NCBI GenBank assembly: GCA_963930775.1
Contig: OZ005702.1
Location: 7,916,336 to 7,980,335 of the forward strand
Direction: 5' to 3'
Origin: Cliona cf. orientalis
Lineage: Eukaryota > Porifera > Demospongiae > Clionaida > Clionaidae
Length of the DNA: 64,000 bases
Part shown: piece by piece, positions 11,701-45,438 of the stretch
How the letters are laid out: the number at the start of each line of letters is the position of its first letter
Position numbering within the stretch: position 1 is the first letter of the stretch
Translations under genes and position numbers: made by a program
Notes under the pieces: generated by a model
The model's input: the letters and a program-made list of their open reading frames with translations, nothing else
What the model was told of the DNA's origin: nothing
Database searches by the model: none

Positions 11701-14700
11701 GCTCTCTAGGTAGGTCATGACCTCTGCTCTCCCTGTCATAATGGCGTTGAATGCAGCTGAGAATGACCGATAAGTAGATCTCATACTCAGTGTTGGGTAG
11801 TGATTGATCCCTGTATTTGAAAGTCTGTACTATGAAAGCAGCATTGAGTGGAAGGTAGCAGATGCTTTGTACTACAGGGTTCTCTTGGATCTTCTCAAGT
11901 AGGGCTTCTAAAGCTTTGGTATCTCCCTTGAAACACTCGGTGAAGTACTGCCTCTGCTCGTCTAGGGTGAACCCCAATACCTCAATTCGTGAAGAGACCA
12001 CTGGGTGTAGGTCACCTGATGAAATTGGACGAGAGGTGACTATCATTGAACACTCTGAAAGCAACCTGGGATTGTTTTGGAGATACACTTCCCAAAGCTT
12101 CTTGTCACTATAATGCATTCTAATATACTCAGCATACAATACATCACTTCCAATCCTTTCCAGAATTTCATTACTAGGCTTTGGTGGTAAAAATTTACGG
12201 AATATTGAGTCTTGCTGTAGGTGAGGTGGGAGCTCATCCCACCCGTCAAGGACCCACAGAACACCACGCCCATTAGTAGCTATTAGTTCAGCAGCCGTTT
12301 CCTCAGCATTTTCAACAGGAAGCAGGTCCACTATGGACTGTGCTCTTTGCACTGCTGGGTCTCGTAACTGGACAAGGATCACAACAGTGAATTGTTGAAA
12401 TAACTCTCCTTTGCCCCATCTCTGACAGATGTGGACTGTTAGAGTACTCTTGCCAGACCCTGGGGCTCCTTCAATCAAAATGATCTCACCTCCGTCTAGT
12501 GTGTTACTGAAGATGTGTTCAAGTTCCACTGGAGATTTGGCGTGAAGAATATCATCTACCCTACCACTGATGGTCATTTGTACAAATCTGTCTTCAATAT
12601 GACCTCGTTGCACTCTCTCTCTCTGGATCATAGCTAATCGGAATATTTTCTTTATTGGTGAAGGAATCCATTCAAATGGAGATGGTGAGCCGTATGACTG
12701 CTGATATCGTTTCCTTAGTTGAATACCAAGTGGTGTTAGTTGACAGTTATACAACCACATACCACCAAGCTGTAGTGAAGGTATGTTCATTTCTTGAAAG
12801 AGCTCAGTCTGCTTGAGATCGTGCTGATTAGCAGATTTTAGTAAATCCAATGCTATATTGGATGGCACATGCCACTTAACAACAAACAAGCCACCTGTTT
12901 CTGTTTCTATTTTATCCATGATAAAACATAGTTCATCAATATTGAAAATGGTGCAGAACCTAGCTTGAAAATAATAGAGCAGTCTTGCTAGTCTGCAATC
13001 TGAAGGCTCTTCTCTGTTTCTACTCTCTAAGGATATGAAATACTTGGAAGTTTGAGATGGGATCGGTGGCAAAGATACTAGCTGCTCTGCTGTTGACTCT
13101 CTTGTATAGATTGATTTCAGATAATTTTGACTGAATGATTTCATTACACTCTTCAGGCAATCACTGCCAAACTTGTCTATGACAATGGATAGGACTCTAA
13201 AGTCTAAGACTGAGAAAGGGAACTCATGCTTTAAAAATGCTTCACTTAATTGAATACTTGCATTACTTTGAAGTTTTGGATTCTGATCCATCAAATACGA
13301 TGATAGCTCAATTTCTGATATCTCTTGCACTTCCAGTTCACATACAATTTGTCTGTACATGGTAAGGAACTGAGATTCAAAATCCTTTGGATGCCACATT
13401 ACATCAATCTCAGCATCACTTAAAAATATCCACATTCCATCCAGGGTAAGGGAGATGATTTTGTACTCTTGATAGAAGCTTTGGTCAATATTTCTGGCAG
13501 ATTTCATAATGTCAGAAACAAGAGCTGATGGTACCACCCACCAAACAGTGAAGGAGTTGGACTCTTTAAATGTCAGTAGATGTAAGACGATCTCAGACAG
13601 CTTTAGTTTACTGCAATATTGTTTTCTAATTGTGTTAACTTCTTCTAAAGTATATTTGCTGGGATCTTTACCAATTTTGGCCTTCATTAAAGAAAATTTT
13701 GGTGGAACTTCAGGTTCACCTGGCAAATGACCTCTTAGTTGTTCAATGGTTGTTTCTTTCATAAACACTACCATTTCACTGCAATAGGACTGCATGTCTT
13801 TCTTTAAGCCATCACTACCAAACTTTTTAATAAAATAATCAATTAATCCATAGTCCATAAATGAGCTTAGATCATTGAGGTGAAAGATAAACAGATCATC
13901 AATCTGTGTCTCAGTTCGCATTCCATGAATACGCTTTGGTATTGATGATTCATATTCTTTCCTCAGTGATAGTGGTAGTTGCGTTAATTTGTTCAATAAC
14001 TCTTTTGCAGTTATACCAGGCTTAGTAGTCAATTCATTTATAATTCTAGTTTGGAGATCACCAAATCTATTTTCTAATGTTTCAATTTTGCTGGCTATGT
14101 CCCCTGATTCATGACTGCCTCTGTCATCAATTTGCTCTAGTTGATCTGCAACCAAAATGGTACACAAGGAAATGTAAAATAATATTATTATTCACACCAT
14201 CCTGAGTCTCTTGAATTGTCAACTACTTACACTTGGGCTTGAATTTCCAACACTCCCTACACTTTATATTAATTTTATGTCAGATCAATGTTAATTGTAA
14301 ACGTGTCAACTCAGAACTCAGTAAGCATGCGGGGCGGCAGGATGGGGGCGGTTAATAACATTATATTTGAGTATTTCATGAACAAACCACTGTCTGAGAC
14401 AGGAGGCTGTCACTATGAGCATACACAGTGCCAAATAATGACAATAATGGCCAAAATAGGCAACCTCCTAAATAGTGTGCAGGCAAGTGACCAGAAATAA
14501 AGAAAACTCCACATATAGCTACCAATACATTTGCATTTAATTCATAAAAATTTCACACACTGTAATAGAATAGGTGACCTGCTATGAGAAAAGGGACCAC
14601 TCGGGATATTTGAGTTTTTGGCATGGAGTGATGTGTGCTGAATCCAATGGTGCAGGTTTCATGAAAAAATATTGATCACAAGTGGAGTTATGACCATTTT

Positions 14701-16314
14701 TATGCACTCGGGTAGGTATATTCATTTTTCGGAAAATGCGCATTTTTAATTGAAATTTATATTAATTTGTATGTGCCCAAGTAAAATTTAATAATAACGC
14801 CCATAACTATAGCTTACATGTTGCAACTCTATGAACATAGCATATCACTATGAAGCCAAAAATCTACATTTTCTAATAGACTAAAAACAGAGTAATCTTC
14901 CATACATTTTTGCAATTATTAGAAAAAAATTTTTTCCCAAGTGGTCCATTTTGTCATAGCCATGCATATATAGTGTAGCGGGTCACATAATATAAGATTA
15001 GCTACCTATTTATACTTGTAGGCTATAATAATACTGCTATAGTATAATAGTATAATAATATAATAATATTATTATAATAATTATATTAATCGTGATGTCA
15101 CACAGTATGCAATAGAGAAAATTTAATGGTCACGGTCAACATAAACTTTTGCAGGCCCATAGCTATCCAACAAGAGATTTAGTCAAGGATATCGATATTA
15201 TTGCACTGGGAAACTCTCGAGGTCAAACTGTGATCTGACTTGGCTCTGACCTTTCATAATATCCATTTATCTATAGAAAGCTAAAAATTAATAGAGCAAG
15301 TCACAGTGAAATTAGCAACAACTGTGCCATTGCTAAGGCAGTTGGTTGGTGAGCAAATGGCTCAATATCTTAATAACGAAGATAGGTGTGAAGAAATGAA
15401 ACCGTTTTCCATGCTTTAGTACTATAGAGTGGTATAATAATCTCAGTCTGTATCTGCTAGTCTACAGAGCTGTTCATAATCCCGGTAATATGACAGTACG
15501 TTTATATTGAATACATAAAAGTGATAGTGCAATAATAATTATTAATACGGTAAATAGTCAAGCAAATTATATAATAATATTATACTACACTACTGGCAGG
15601 GTGGTGGTACTCTCCTTCCAGCTGAAGTATGAAAGCCTCAGTAGTCTAGATCTTCGAATCAGATTGTCCAGAGAGTTGAAAATGATTCGGTCAAATCTTT
15701 ATGGTTGATATCCCTCTGCCATGTGCTAGACTGAATAAGGAAATCTCCCAAGAATACGAGCTCACCAAAGAAAGTAAACTGAAGCCCCCCCTGCCCCCCC
15801 CCCCCCTATTTCTCCGCCCCTGGTTTCGTTAATCTCATAATTTGATTGGGGCTCAGGATGTAAGTACCAGCCCCTCCCACTCTTTGAACTGATCTTGCGC
15901 AGCCAGAATCAGAGACCCCCCCCCCCCTCGCGCGCGAAATTGAGCGTCTAGCCGCGCGAGACTACTGCTCTGATACGTCTGATCATGCATTAGTGAAGTT
16001 AACTCACTTTGGTAGGTGGAGCGCAGGCTCTCCACAACTTCTTTAGCATACGCCACCTCTGATAGAGTATCAAGGAGCTCCGTGAACTTTGACGGAGCCA
16101 ACTCTATTTTATTTCTCACTGCTTCAATCAGAATGGTTGCTTTCTCTTTCGGGGTGTAAGAGATGAGCTGCACCTTCGACATGGTCTCTTCAGAAACAAA
16201 TTCTTTGCTGACAAGTATTCCCGCCACGCCCACTGGATCGCACGATAACGCTAGCATAAGATCGCGAGTTCGATTCGTGATCGCCTTGATTTCGGGGGAT
16301 GAATTAGATGCCAT
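8773..16314 (-). CDS. CARD-NACHT-LRR receptor with alpha-helical C-terminal tail
   Basis: Four exons join in frame into about 1757 residues: 16314-16008, 14145-10732, 10507-10319 and 10136-8773. All three introns are phase 1. Exon 1 encodes a CARD-like helical domain (about residues 10-100). Exon 2 holds two copies of an unnamed domain (about 174-344 and 407-564) sharing KFGSD.LK, a W.VPS motif and L.GMW. A NACHT domain follows, with Walker A GAPGSGKST (about 663) and Walker B VLWVLDGWDELP (about 734), and then about four ribonuclease-inhibitor-type LRRs (about 1095-1225). Exons 3 and 4 add an acidic linker and a 454-residue coiled-coil tail. By family knowledge this is a cytosolic NLR immune sensor that oligomerises on ATP binding. 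Exon 2 reads through its donor to a TGA after only two codons, and the splice A|GTAAGT to exon 3 keeps frame. The exon 3 donor is the weak GTAGCT. Possible C-terminal separation of exons 3-4 as another gene is less likely, given the matching phases. Confidence 0.8.
14574..14986. mobile_element. Probable MITE in NLR intron 1
   Basis: The ends are imperfect inverted repeats (GTGACCTGCTATGAGAAAA at the left; CATAG...TAGCGGGTCAC at the right), with a second inverted pair just inside (GGACCACT and AGTGGTCC). It lies within the 1.86 kb intron 1 of the NLR gene. There is no coding potential and I could not fix a target duplication. The rest of this intron shows only AT-rich sequence. Confidence 0.5.
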
Positions 16315-16735
16315 CTTTAGCGGTGGACCAGGCAGCGAGAGTTAATCTTCAAGCAGGAAAGTTCTTTTTTACTCGAAAGAGATCGGAGTCACATCGCGCG
16401 TCACGCCCCTCAATTCTAAAAGAGGGGCGTGGCGCGTTGCGTAGTTGCATTTGTGCGCATGTGCATTACTAAACTTTGACCTTCGTTTAGTAGCGCTGTA
16501 CATATCCCCAACCCCCTTACTCTCCGCGTGCGTGAAAGGGGCTGAGACTAGACATGGTACTGCGCAAACAACGGATGGATAATTGCAATGTTTTTGACCA
16601 TACCCCCATTATTTTTGTGGGTGGCTTTACTGCCAAGTCAACCACCATGCAGCTACAACAGTGCTGTGCATGAACAAGAGTGTTGAAAGGCCAGAGAGAA
16701 AGTACGATGAATAATAATTATTACGCATACAGATA

Positions 16736-16741
16736 TTTATT
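16736..16741 (-). terminator. Poly(A) signal of SCAP
   Basis: The minus strand reads AATAAA about 100 bp after the SCAP stop codon. The duplicated copy near 650 has a similar AT-rich context. Confidence 0.6.
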
Positions 16742-16838
16742 ATAAGAAAGGAGCAAGCAGATAATAGGACCACAGTAAATTGTTATGAGTGCCAAACAGC
16801 GGAAAAGATTAATTTCGCTACATTACTGTATAACGTCA

Positions 16839-37570
<20,732 letters not shown>

Positions 37571-37848
37571 GGTCAATAGTACAACTGACGGAATGATTCG
37601 TCAAGACAGCACCGGAAAGTCCGTTTGTAAGCCCGTATGGTCGACGATTCGTTAGTTTAGCGTTTGAAATTCACTCCTAGCGGTTTGTGGCCGGCATGAT
37701 TAGTCCAAGATCCTCACTTCGTCTTCAGTAGCTCCAGCAGTGGGTGTTCTTAGCTTTGGTGAGCATTATTTAGAACAAACCTTTTTGTAAATTTAATGAC
37801 GTCATACATATTGGTTATTAAAAATGTAACCCTTTGTTTGCGGTAAAA
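37571..37848. promoter_or_regulatory. Shared divergent promoter region of SCAP and USE1
   Basis: Only 278 bp separate the SCAP start codon (minus strand, 37570) from the USE1 start codon (plus strand, 37849). Both 5' UTRs and the core promoters must overlap in this interval unless upstream non-coding exons exist. No obvious TATA box is placed for either gene. A short inverted pair is visible: AAGCCCGT at 37628, and the complementary ACGGGCTT inside SCAP exon 1. Confidence 0.6.
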
Positions 37849-39827
37849 ATGACGAAGATGAGTTCGAGTGTGGTGGTGAGACAGCGCAACATAGAGCGGC
37901 TGATTGCGCGCTGCGAGAGCATAATATCGGGGAAGACCCAACTCCAAGGGAAAGATTGGAAGCTACCAAAGGTATGCTCAAAACCGATTCCCCTGTTTTG
38001 CCTTGAAAGGGTGTCAAACAAAATTTGATTTTCAAGACATTATTTGCTGACGTGTGCTTTCATATATAATATGTTACAGTATGTCGCAGCTCTGGATGAA
38101 CAGATTAGTCAGTTGGAAAAATTTGAAAGGTAAATTTACCGATCATGTCATATTAGAGTCTACCTCGACATAATTTCATCACTGTATTGCCTGTAGTGTG
38201 AACTCTGACCTCCTGACGTCATTCCGGCAGAGATCCCGAGTGCTCCATGAGGTGCTGCAGAATGATGAAGAGGTTGGTTTGTTTGAGAGCTCTAGCATTG
38301 CTTGAAGAGAAAAAATGGCGTAGAGATAATCCATGTAAATATATATTATAGTCTCATCCCTAGCCCCCTTTCCCGCATATTACATTTTGTCCACCCCTTC
38401 TTTGAAAGGGGGCAGCATGAGATATGCATTGCATAAAATGTGTCATTGTGAGATTTTCGTTGAATGACACCACTATACTACGTACTTCTTGCATTATTAT
38501 CCCCACCAGGAGCACCCATCTTATCCTTACCTACCAAATATAACGCATGATCCAATTTAACACAATAAATCGAATTCTCACAATGTTTGTATGGAGCGAC
38601 TGACGACTTTACCAGAAAAACACACGTTCTCCAAAATAATAATTTTTTCCATGCATTTTATTTGATTAGGTACAGTATTTCAATCTGTTTTTGCTTATAG
38701 ATAGCAAAATCCTCACACGCCACTCCCTACAATACTCCAACCAATCAGCATCATTCATCCCCCTACCCAGCGACATTAAGTCGGCAGATTAGTGGCGGAG
38801 GTCATATGACCAACAGTGGCAGTGGTGGTGGCAGCCAGCTGAGAAATCGCAACGTCAGCACATTTTCGCCAGCACATGCCAGCACTGGAGGAAACGAGCT
38901 GTTGCTACGGGCAACCAGTAAGAGAGAGAGCAGCATGAGAGAACAACTGTTTGCCAAGGTACATCAATTATAATATTATTATGCAGTACTGTTCAGTATT
39001 ATACCACACTAGCGAAATTTTAATGCTGATAATACTATCAATAAGAATTGATGTTAGAAGTAATTATTTGAATATTAATTTTTAGCCATAATTATTATAT
39101 AGTTTTCATATCTATTATAGTCAACTGATAATGGAGATAAACCAGGATCAGAACAAAACAAGTGAGTTGATAAACTCTATCGTTAGCACGGGTTTGTCAT
39201 ATACTTTAATTTGTATTCCTCTCTCTCTCCCTCGCTTTCTCTCTCCCTCCCTCCCTCCCTCCCTGCCTTCAGCCTTGAGAGCAGTCTTGACAAAGTGCTT
39301 GAGAGGCACCAAAAGATGCAGGAGGAGGTAGCTGAGGACATGGTGAAGCTGGCCAGGTCACTCAAGAAGAATGCCACCATCGCTAAGGATATCATTAAAA
39401 ATGACAATCAGGTAGGGGGTGGAAATTTCAGTACTTACAAGCATTAACTACCATACTAACTGTTACAGTAATGGAACAATACCCAATTTAACATAAGAAA
39501 TTAGCGTTTCATAACGTTTAAAATATAATATGGGGTGATTGATGACCTTTACCAGAAAAGATAATATGTGTTTTTCAAGGCATTAATATTGCTATAATAT
39601 TATTATTGTCATCCTTATAAAATTGGTTGTTCTCTCGTTTACTATAGGTGCTTGAGAAGACAAGTCGTAAGACAGATGAGAACATCGGTGGAGTTGAGAG
39701 AGAGACAGAGAGACTGAGGCAGGAGAACAAAGGGTGTGGCTGGGGGGTGTGGCTACTCTTGCTACTGGTCTTCATTGTATTCATTTCAATGGTCTTTTTT
39801 ATCAGAATTGTACCAAAACCAAGATAA
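37849..39827 (+). CDS. USE1: Vesicle transport SNARE protein USE1
   Basis: Seven exons join in frame into 288 residues: 37849-37971, 38080-38129, 38197-38272, 38701-38958, 39121-39161, 39273-39411 and 39648-39827. USE1 is an ER-resident SNARE for Golgi-to-ER retrograde transport; human USE1 has 259 residues. Matching features are the N-terminal RNIERLIARCE helix, the (L..VLERHQ.MQEE.AEDM..LARSLK.N) block, the IIKNDNQVLEK junction into the SNARE helix, and a C-terminal tail anchor ending in ISMVFFIRIVPKPR. The first ATG is chosen; a second lies three codons later. The exon 3 donor is GTTGGT, a weak form. It is divergent from SCAP. A poly(A) signal AATAAA lies at 39832, five bases past the stop. 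Exons 4-7, and separately exon 7, are duplicated downstream. Confidence 0.92.
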
Positions 39828-40359
39828 TAATAATAAAATTTGTGCTGTCACAATTCTCTACACATATATGCTGTAGGATTGCGATTCCAATGAAGCACTA
39901 AAGTGCAAAACCCTCGGCGCAATAGCTATAGCTAGTCTGCATAATTATTGCAAATTTGCCAAGCAACTGGAGCAACCACGAGTAACCATTCGTAACAAAT
40001 ACGCATCGCATGCAACTGCGCAATTAGGTAATAATACCACGTGCATGCCAGCTCAGCAGATCTAGTACAAAGAAGCGTAGTTGTGATAAGTCAGTTTAGT
40101 TACAAGAACTATCGCTAGAGCTACACACTATACTACACTAATCTTGAAATTAAGAAATCGCTCATCGCTGTCTCTTTCATCATGTGTACACAACAAAAAT
40201 CATCCTCAAAATTCACCTAATTTGCCAATCTAATATTAATATATTTATTGTTGTTGCAAAAAAAAAAGAAAAAAAAAGAAGAAAGCCCTTTCCCACCTTC
40301 CCCTCTCTATCCACCTCTCCTTTCACCCTCCACCCCCTTGATTATTAACTATTCTATGT

Positions 40360-40736
40360 CAGAGGAGGTAGGACACGCTTGACCTTTGGCTAATAGTTCA
40401 CTAATTAAATCACTATTATAGGCTTTCGTGAAGATTTTAAGAGGATATCGTTGTGATTTTCGAACTCAGCGCTATTGATTTAGTGGGGGAGCCCCTCTTA
40501 GTTAGCACTGTAGAGGAATTTTTAGGTCTCTGGAATGTCAATTAGCCGCTCTGATTAGCATTCCAAGGACCTAAAAATTGCTCTACAGTGCTAACTAAGA
40601 GGGGCTCCCCCACTAAATCAATAGCACTGAGTTCGAAAATCACAACGATATTCTCTAAAAACCTTCACAAAAGCCTATACTAGCGATTTAATTAGTGAAC
40701 TATTAGCCAAAGGTCAAGCGTGTCCTACCTCCTCTG
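40360..40736. mobile_element. hAT-like foldback MITE (377 bp)
   Basis: Nearly the whole element is one inverted repeat. Two arms of about 180 bp start CAGAGGAGGTAGGACACG and meet at a short centre near 40540. It is flanked by the 8-bp duplication ATTCTATG (40351-40358 and 40737-40744), with one extra T at the left junction. The CAGAGG terminus and 8-bp duplication fit hAT-type transposition. It has no coding capacity. The rest of 39828-41672 holds A-rich and CCTT-rich sequence and no gene that I can support. Confidence 0.85.
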
Positions 40737-41672
40737 ATTCTATGTACAATTCCCCGAGGCTCCTGCAGGATTATGTATATATCTCTCATATTATATGACA
40801 CTCTCTTTATTATAATTATTATTATCACATTATACCTTTATTAATTTTATGTAAAATTGTTGTCACATGGGCCAAACTTGTGGTCTGCCGCCTAGAGGCG
40901 TGACTTTAAAATAAAATTCAATTCAATTCAATTCAATTCATAGATATACTTTCATCGATCGAGAGCTCGACAAGAAGCGAAGAAGGCCGCAATGCGGCCC
41001 GGGTGGTCAGCAAATGTCGCCAGAACTTTCGTTTTCAACGAAATCCACACAATTCATTTCATACCTTGATTGAAGATGCCGTAAAAAGCCTAATGGCGCC
41101 TTGTAGCAGCTGGCGTAAAAACAGACACACACACAACGACTACCGTACTCCTCGCGCATGCGCCGAGGGTTAATTAATTAGACCGGCAGTACAGAGGAGG
41201 GTGTTGTGGGTTAGGTAATCTTTTCCCCGGACCGACCCCAGGCGCTCGAGATTGTAGCTTTTGCACGCTTGGCGCCGGCCTGAAAGTGGGCGGACCCGCA
41301 ACCGCAAGCCGCACTGGATGATTTCAGCGGATTTCTAGATTTCTTTCGTTGTGGACCCCTCGCGGAGCAGCGCCCCTTTGTATTAAATAATAATTCTTTT
41401 GTCTGTGAAGAGGCCCTTACTGACACAAAAGCTCTTTTGTTTGTGTGTGGAGAGCCCCTGCGCGTCTCTTAATTATTATTTATGCATACATACTTAGTTA
41501 TCTTCGAGCTCTTGTCTATAAAATAATGTAAATGCTTGGCCAAATTAATGTGTAAACTTGTATTACTTCAAAGTGTGTACTGTTATCGTCTATTGATACC
41601 GAGTATTTCTGGTGGACGATTTGCACTGTGTCTTGCTGGAGTAAATTTTCAAATGTGACAACTTCAGCTATA

Positions 41673-43657
41673 ATGGCTACTTTTAATGATGCTGATATTG
41701 AAGAAGTCAAACCCAAACCCGCAATACAAAGAATTGAAAGATCGCTGCCTACAACTGAATCAGGCAGATCAATTTCTGGTGCGCTCCATCTACCGTCAAT
41801 TAAGAGCATATTCAAGCAGAGGAGCAAAGAAAGACCCATTGTTAGTGCTGAACCAAGTCGCCATGTGCAGGGAGACAGTGAGGTACGTTCCATAGCTGCC
41901 AGTATTTGTGATCAGAGTCTGTATACACTTCCCTTAAGCCTATCAACAATAAGCCATCTAAAATTTCAGAGAATTTCGCAACAACAAGATAAGCCTCAAG
42001 TTTACATGTTGCATATCTCTACAATATTCCAAGACCAAAGTTTTTCACGTTATGCTGTAGGCTCACCCCCACTTTCATTTGACCCATCTATACTGACTTC
42101 AGAGCGAGTGCTTATGCTAGTGGGTGCCACGGGAACGGGGAAAACCACCCTAATCAATGGAATTTCCAACTATATCTACGGCACCAAGTGGGTGGATGAT
42201 ATTCGACTGAAAGTCATTCACAACGAGAGTCGACAATCCCAAGCATATGGCCAAACCAAACATATTAGTGCCTATACATTTCCAATGCAAACAGGCTCAC
42301 CACTTCCCTATACTCTCACAGTTATTGATACACCTGGATTTGGAGATTCTCAGGGGCTAAGACATGATCGACAATTAGTTGAACAAATAAATACCTTCTT
42401 TTCAGTTTCACCTCCTGGAGGAATTGCACATCTTCATGGCATTGGATTTGTCGTCAAAGCATCCGATAATTAACCCCAATGCAATTATACGTTTTCAATT
42501 CAATTCTTAACATTTTTGGGAGAGATGTTAAAGATAATATTTTCGTAATAATCACTTTCTGTGATGCAGAGAAGCCAGTTGTTCTTAGTGCCCTAAAGGA
42601 AGCACATATTCCGTACACTGGGAAAGGATTCAAATTCAACAATTCAGCCCTCTTTGCACAAAAAGAAAGCAGTAACACAGAGGATGACGATGATGATGAT
42701 AATGATGACAATACTGATTTTAATTCAAGTTTCTTCAAGATGGGAATGAAAAGTTTCAAACATTTTTTCAAGCAATTTGAGAAGGCTGAACCAAAAAGCC
42801 TTCAACAAACAAAAGAAGTTCTAGAGGAGAGAAAACAATTGGAGATACTTATTGAAGGGCTAAGGAATCAAATAGTATATGGAATTGGAAAGCTAACTGA
42901 ACTACAACAAGAACGAAAAGTTTTAAGCCAGCATCAAGCAGACATTGAAGCTAACCAGAATTTTACATACCCAGTTACTGTGACACAATATGTAAAACGA
43001 GACACCAAGGTAAGAGTTACAAATTGTGTTAAATGCAACCTTACTTGCCACTACAACTGTGTCTACAATAAAGATAAGCACAACTGCCGAGTTTTTAACA
43101 AAGATGGTCAGTGCACCGTTTGTCCAAGCGAATGCCACCACCGCATGCACGTCAACCAACCATTCTATTATGAACCTGAACAAAGGAAAGAGGAGCGTAC
43201 ATATGAAGATTTGAAAATGCGCTATGATGATGCAACATCCAAGTATACTCAGTCTGAACTAGTAGTGCATGGTCTAGACAATGAAGTAAAAAGGGTGAAA
43301 GAAGATGTTTTGGCAAGAGTTAAGCAAGCTCATAAAACCCTGCAACGCCTTGAAGAAATTGCCCTGAATCCAGACCCGGTATCTGAAACAGACTATATCA
43401 AACTTTGCATTGAGACTGAAAAACAAGAAGCCAAACCAGGTTGGGAAGAACGTGTTAAATATTTTAAGGATGTGCTAACACAGAATGAGTATTTTTTATC
43501 ATCACTAGCTACATGTAATAAAAAGGATCCTTCCCGTAGCAATATTAGTACTAGCGATACAACTGATGTTGGAGATGAACATCATAGTATATCTCAACCC
43601 AAACCAGATGATATTCAGTCACTACTTCATTATGGCTCTGCAAAATCTCGGATTTAG
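41673..43657 (+). pseudogene. GIMAP-like P-loop GTPase gene with one-base frameshift
   Basis: The gene is a paralogue of the intact one at 59172-60986. Its first part (from the ATG at 41673) has a P-loop GATGTGKTT and the G3-like DTPGFGD. It runs into TAA at 42471, where the paralogue continues. From 42479 the next frame carries on without loss (NNIFVIIT-type strand, acidic insert, coiled coil, Cys/His cluster C..C...CH..C, coiled coil) to the stop at 43657. One missing base near 42466-42472 explains the break. Elsewhere the two proteins align with few gaps, and the N-terminal about 70 residues differ. It could be a recent pseudogene, a segregating null allele, or a sequencing error in a short AT run. 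Confidence 0.8.
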
Positions 43658-44205
43658 ACTTTCACTTAGGGTTAACCAAAAGCATATTCTATGCATAATA
43701 CCAGTGATATTATAGTCATGATCCACAATAAATTTAATTTTAATGGTCTGCAACACTTAGTACAATGTCATAATTAACATTGTCATGCAGCTTTATTAAA
43801 ATTTAATTTTTTGACATTGTACAATCATGACATTGTAATTGTATTATTATTATTAATATCCATGGACTATTTAATCATTATATTATTTCCATGTGCTTAA
43901 TTATTATTATGGTTATGAAGTTAGTTTATACTGTCTTTGGTGAAATTCTAATTTCTATGCATATTTGTGGCAAAGTTAGTCATTTTTGTCACTCATCAAT
44001 AATAATAATTATTATGGAATTGTGTGTACATAATTTACATGCAAGTTATACAACATTGTGCATCAATGCTGGTGCCTCACAGTCGCAGACTAGATTTGGA
44101 TCATTGAATTGTGAGTCTCTCAACCTCAACAATGACAAGTTTTGAAGTTTCAATCAACAGCACTGTACGGCTTCCAAACTTTAGCATGGTGTGTGCTATT
44201 GTAAT

Positions 44206-45320
44206 AATTATTAACCCTCGCCGCAAAGCGTAGGCGGAGGGTTACTGCAATCATTTGGTGATTTTAGTCTGTCCGTCTGTCGCAACCCTCTTTTGCTAAA
44301 ATTATAATGGTAAGAAAGTACGCATTAAGTCCTGTAGTAGGGTGCACTGAGCTGGCCAGTCTGTGTTTACATGGCACCTACCTCAACTACATGACTGATT
44401 GCCATTCTGTGCTTTGATGGTCAGTTGTCAATGCAGTGATAGTGTAAACAGGCAGTGGCTATATTATTTCAGTTGAAGTATGGTCTTTCGGTTTATAATA
44501 TTACAAGCAGGGGGGCTCGCTTCGCTCGCCCCCTGCTGCACATGATTGTTGTATTTTGGCATCAGTTAGGAATCCACAAAGTAGCGGACGTGTATGTACT
44601 CAATAAGTCTCAGTGGAACACTGTGCCACTACTCTTACAAAGGCATGGCCGGCCACTGCTAGTTTCATTAAGCAAGAGATTGAGATCACCCTTTACCTAT
44701 ACAGTTCTAGAACATTCTATCGAGCATGCGCATGCACACATACTGCACCACTACTCTCTCTATTAGGGTGCACGGCCACAGGCCAGAGTGCTAGTTTAAT
44801 TGCAACTGCTGATTGGTGAAGTCACCCTTTACCCATGTTCTGGAACATTCTATTGAGCATGCGCATTCATGGCATCCTGTTTGAGCACATGGCTGAATCA
44901 ATCAACTGTCCAAAAAAGTCGTTAGCTTGCTCGTAGCTCCCCTCGCAAGACTTGAGAACGCGAGAAGTCAAAGTCAGAATCTACCACCTCCGTGATAACC
45001 ACTCGGGCAATATCTTCTCATGAATTGAGCTGTTTACCTAACTGCAGGCCACTGAATGTAAGTCTCCAGTTGTTGCTTGGTTTTGTACAATCCGTCTAAG
45101 AAGCTAGTGTTCGTGCCTGTAGCTAGTGCCAAGGCTGGCACTCGCAGAGATCGCCTCATTGTAGCCTGTAATGCTCGACGGCCAGAGATATAGCCTCTTG
45201 TGTCGCGGGGTCAAATCACTTCCGCCGACCTTCCGTAACGGACAGACGGACGGACGGACGGACACACAACTATAAGATTATTGGGGCGAGCCGAAGCGAG
45301 CCCCACACAGGTGATACCAA
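44206..45320. repeat. Repeat-rich region with GGGCGAGC palindromes
   Basis: The region begins with the palindrome AACCCTCGCC...GGCGGAGGGTT and contains GGGGGGCTCGC.TTCG.CTCGCCCCC near 44510. It ends with GGGGCGAGCC.GAAGC.GAGCCCC near 45290, after a (GGAC)n run. The same GGCTCGCCCC core recurs at 47370 and 47435. It is probably a non-autonomous element, but I could not define matching termini. No gene is supported here, and 43658-44205 is AT-rich spacer. Confidence 0.45.
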
Positions 45321-45438
45321 TCGAGATTTTCCATATGTGTATATATATATATCGGCCGTACGTCCTTCCGTACCGTATATATATATCTTCTATTTCAACG
45401 ATGTACATTCAATATTTTTCAATTAATGCGCATGCGTA

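Noticed and set aside
14288-14500. 70-codon plus-strand frame
   Set aside because: It lies in NLR intron 1 and has no recognisable content.
44455-44819. Two frames of 103 and 68 codons
   Set aside because: They lie within the palindrome-bearing repeat region and show no protein-like features.
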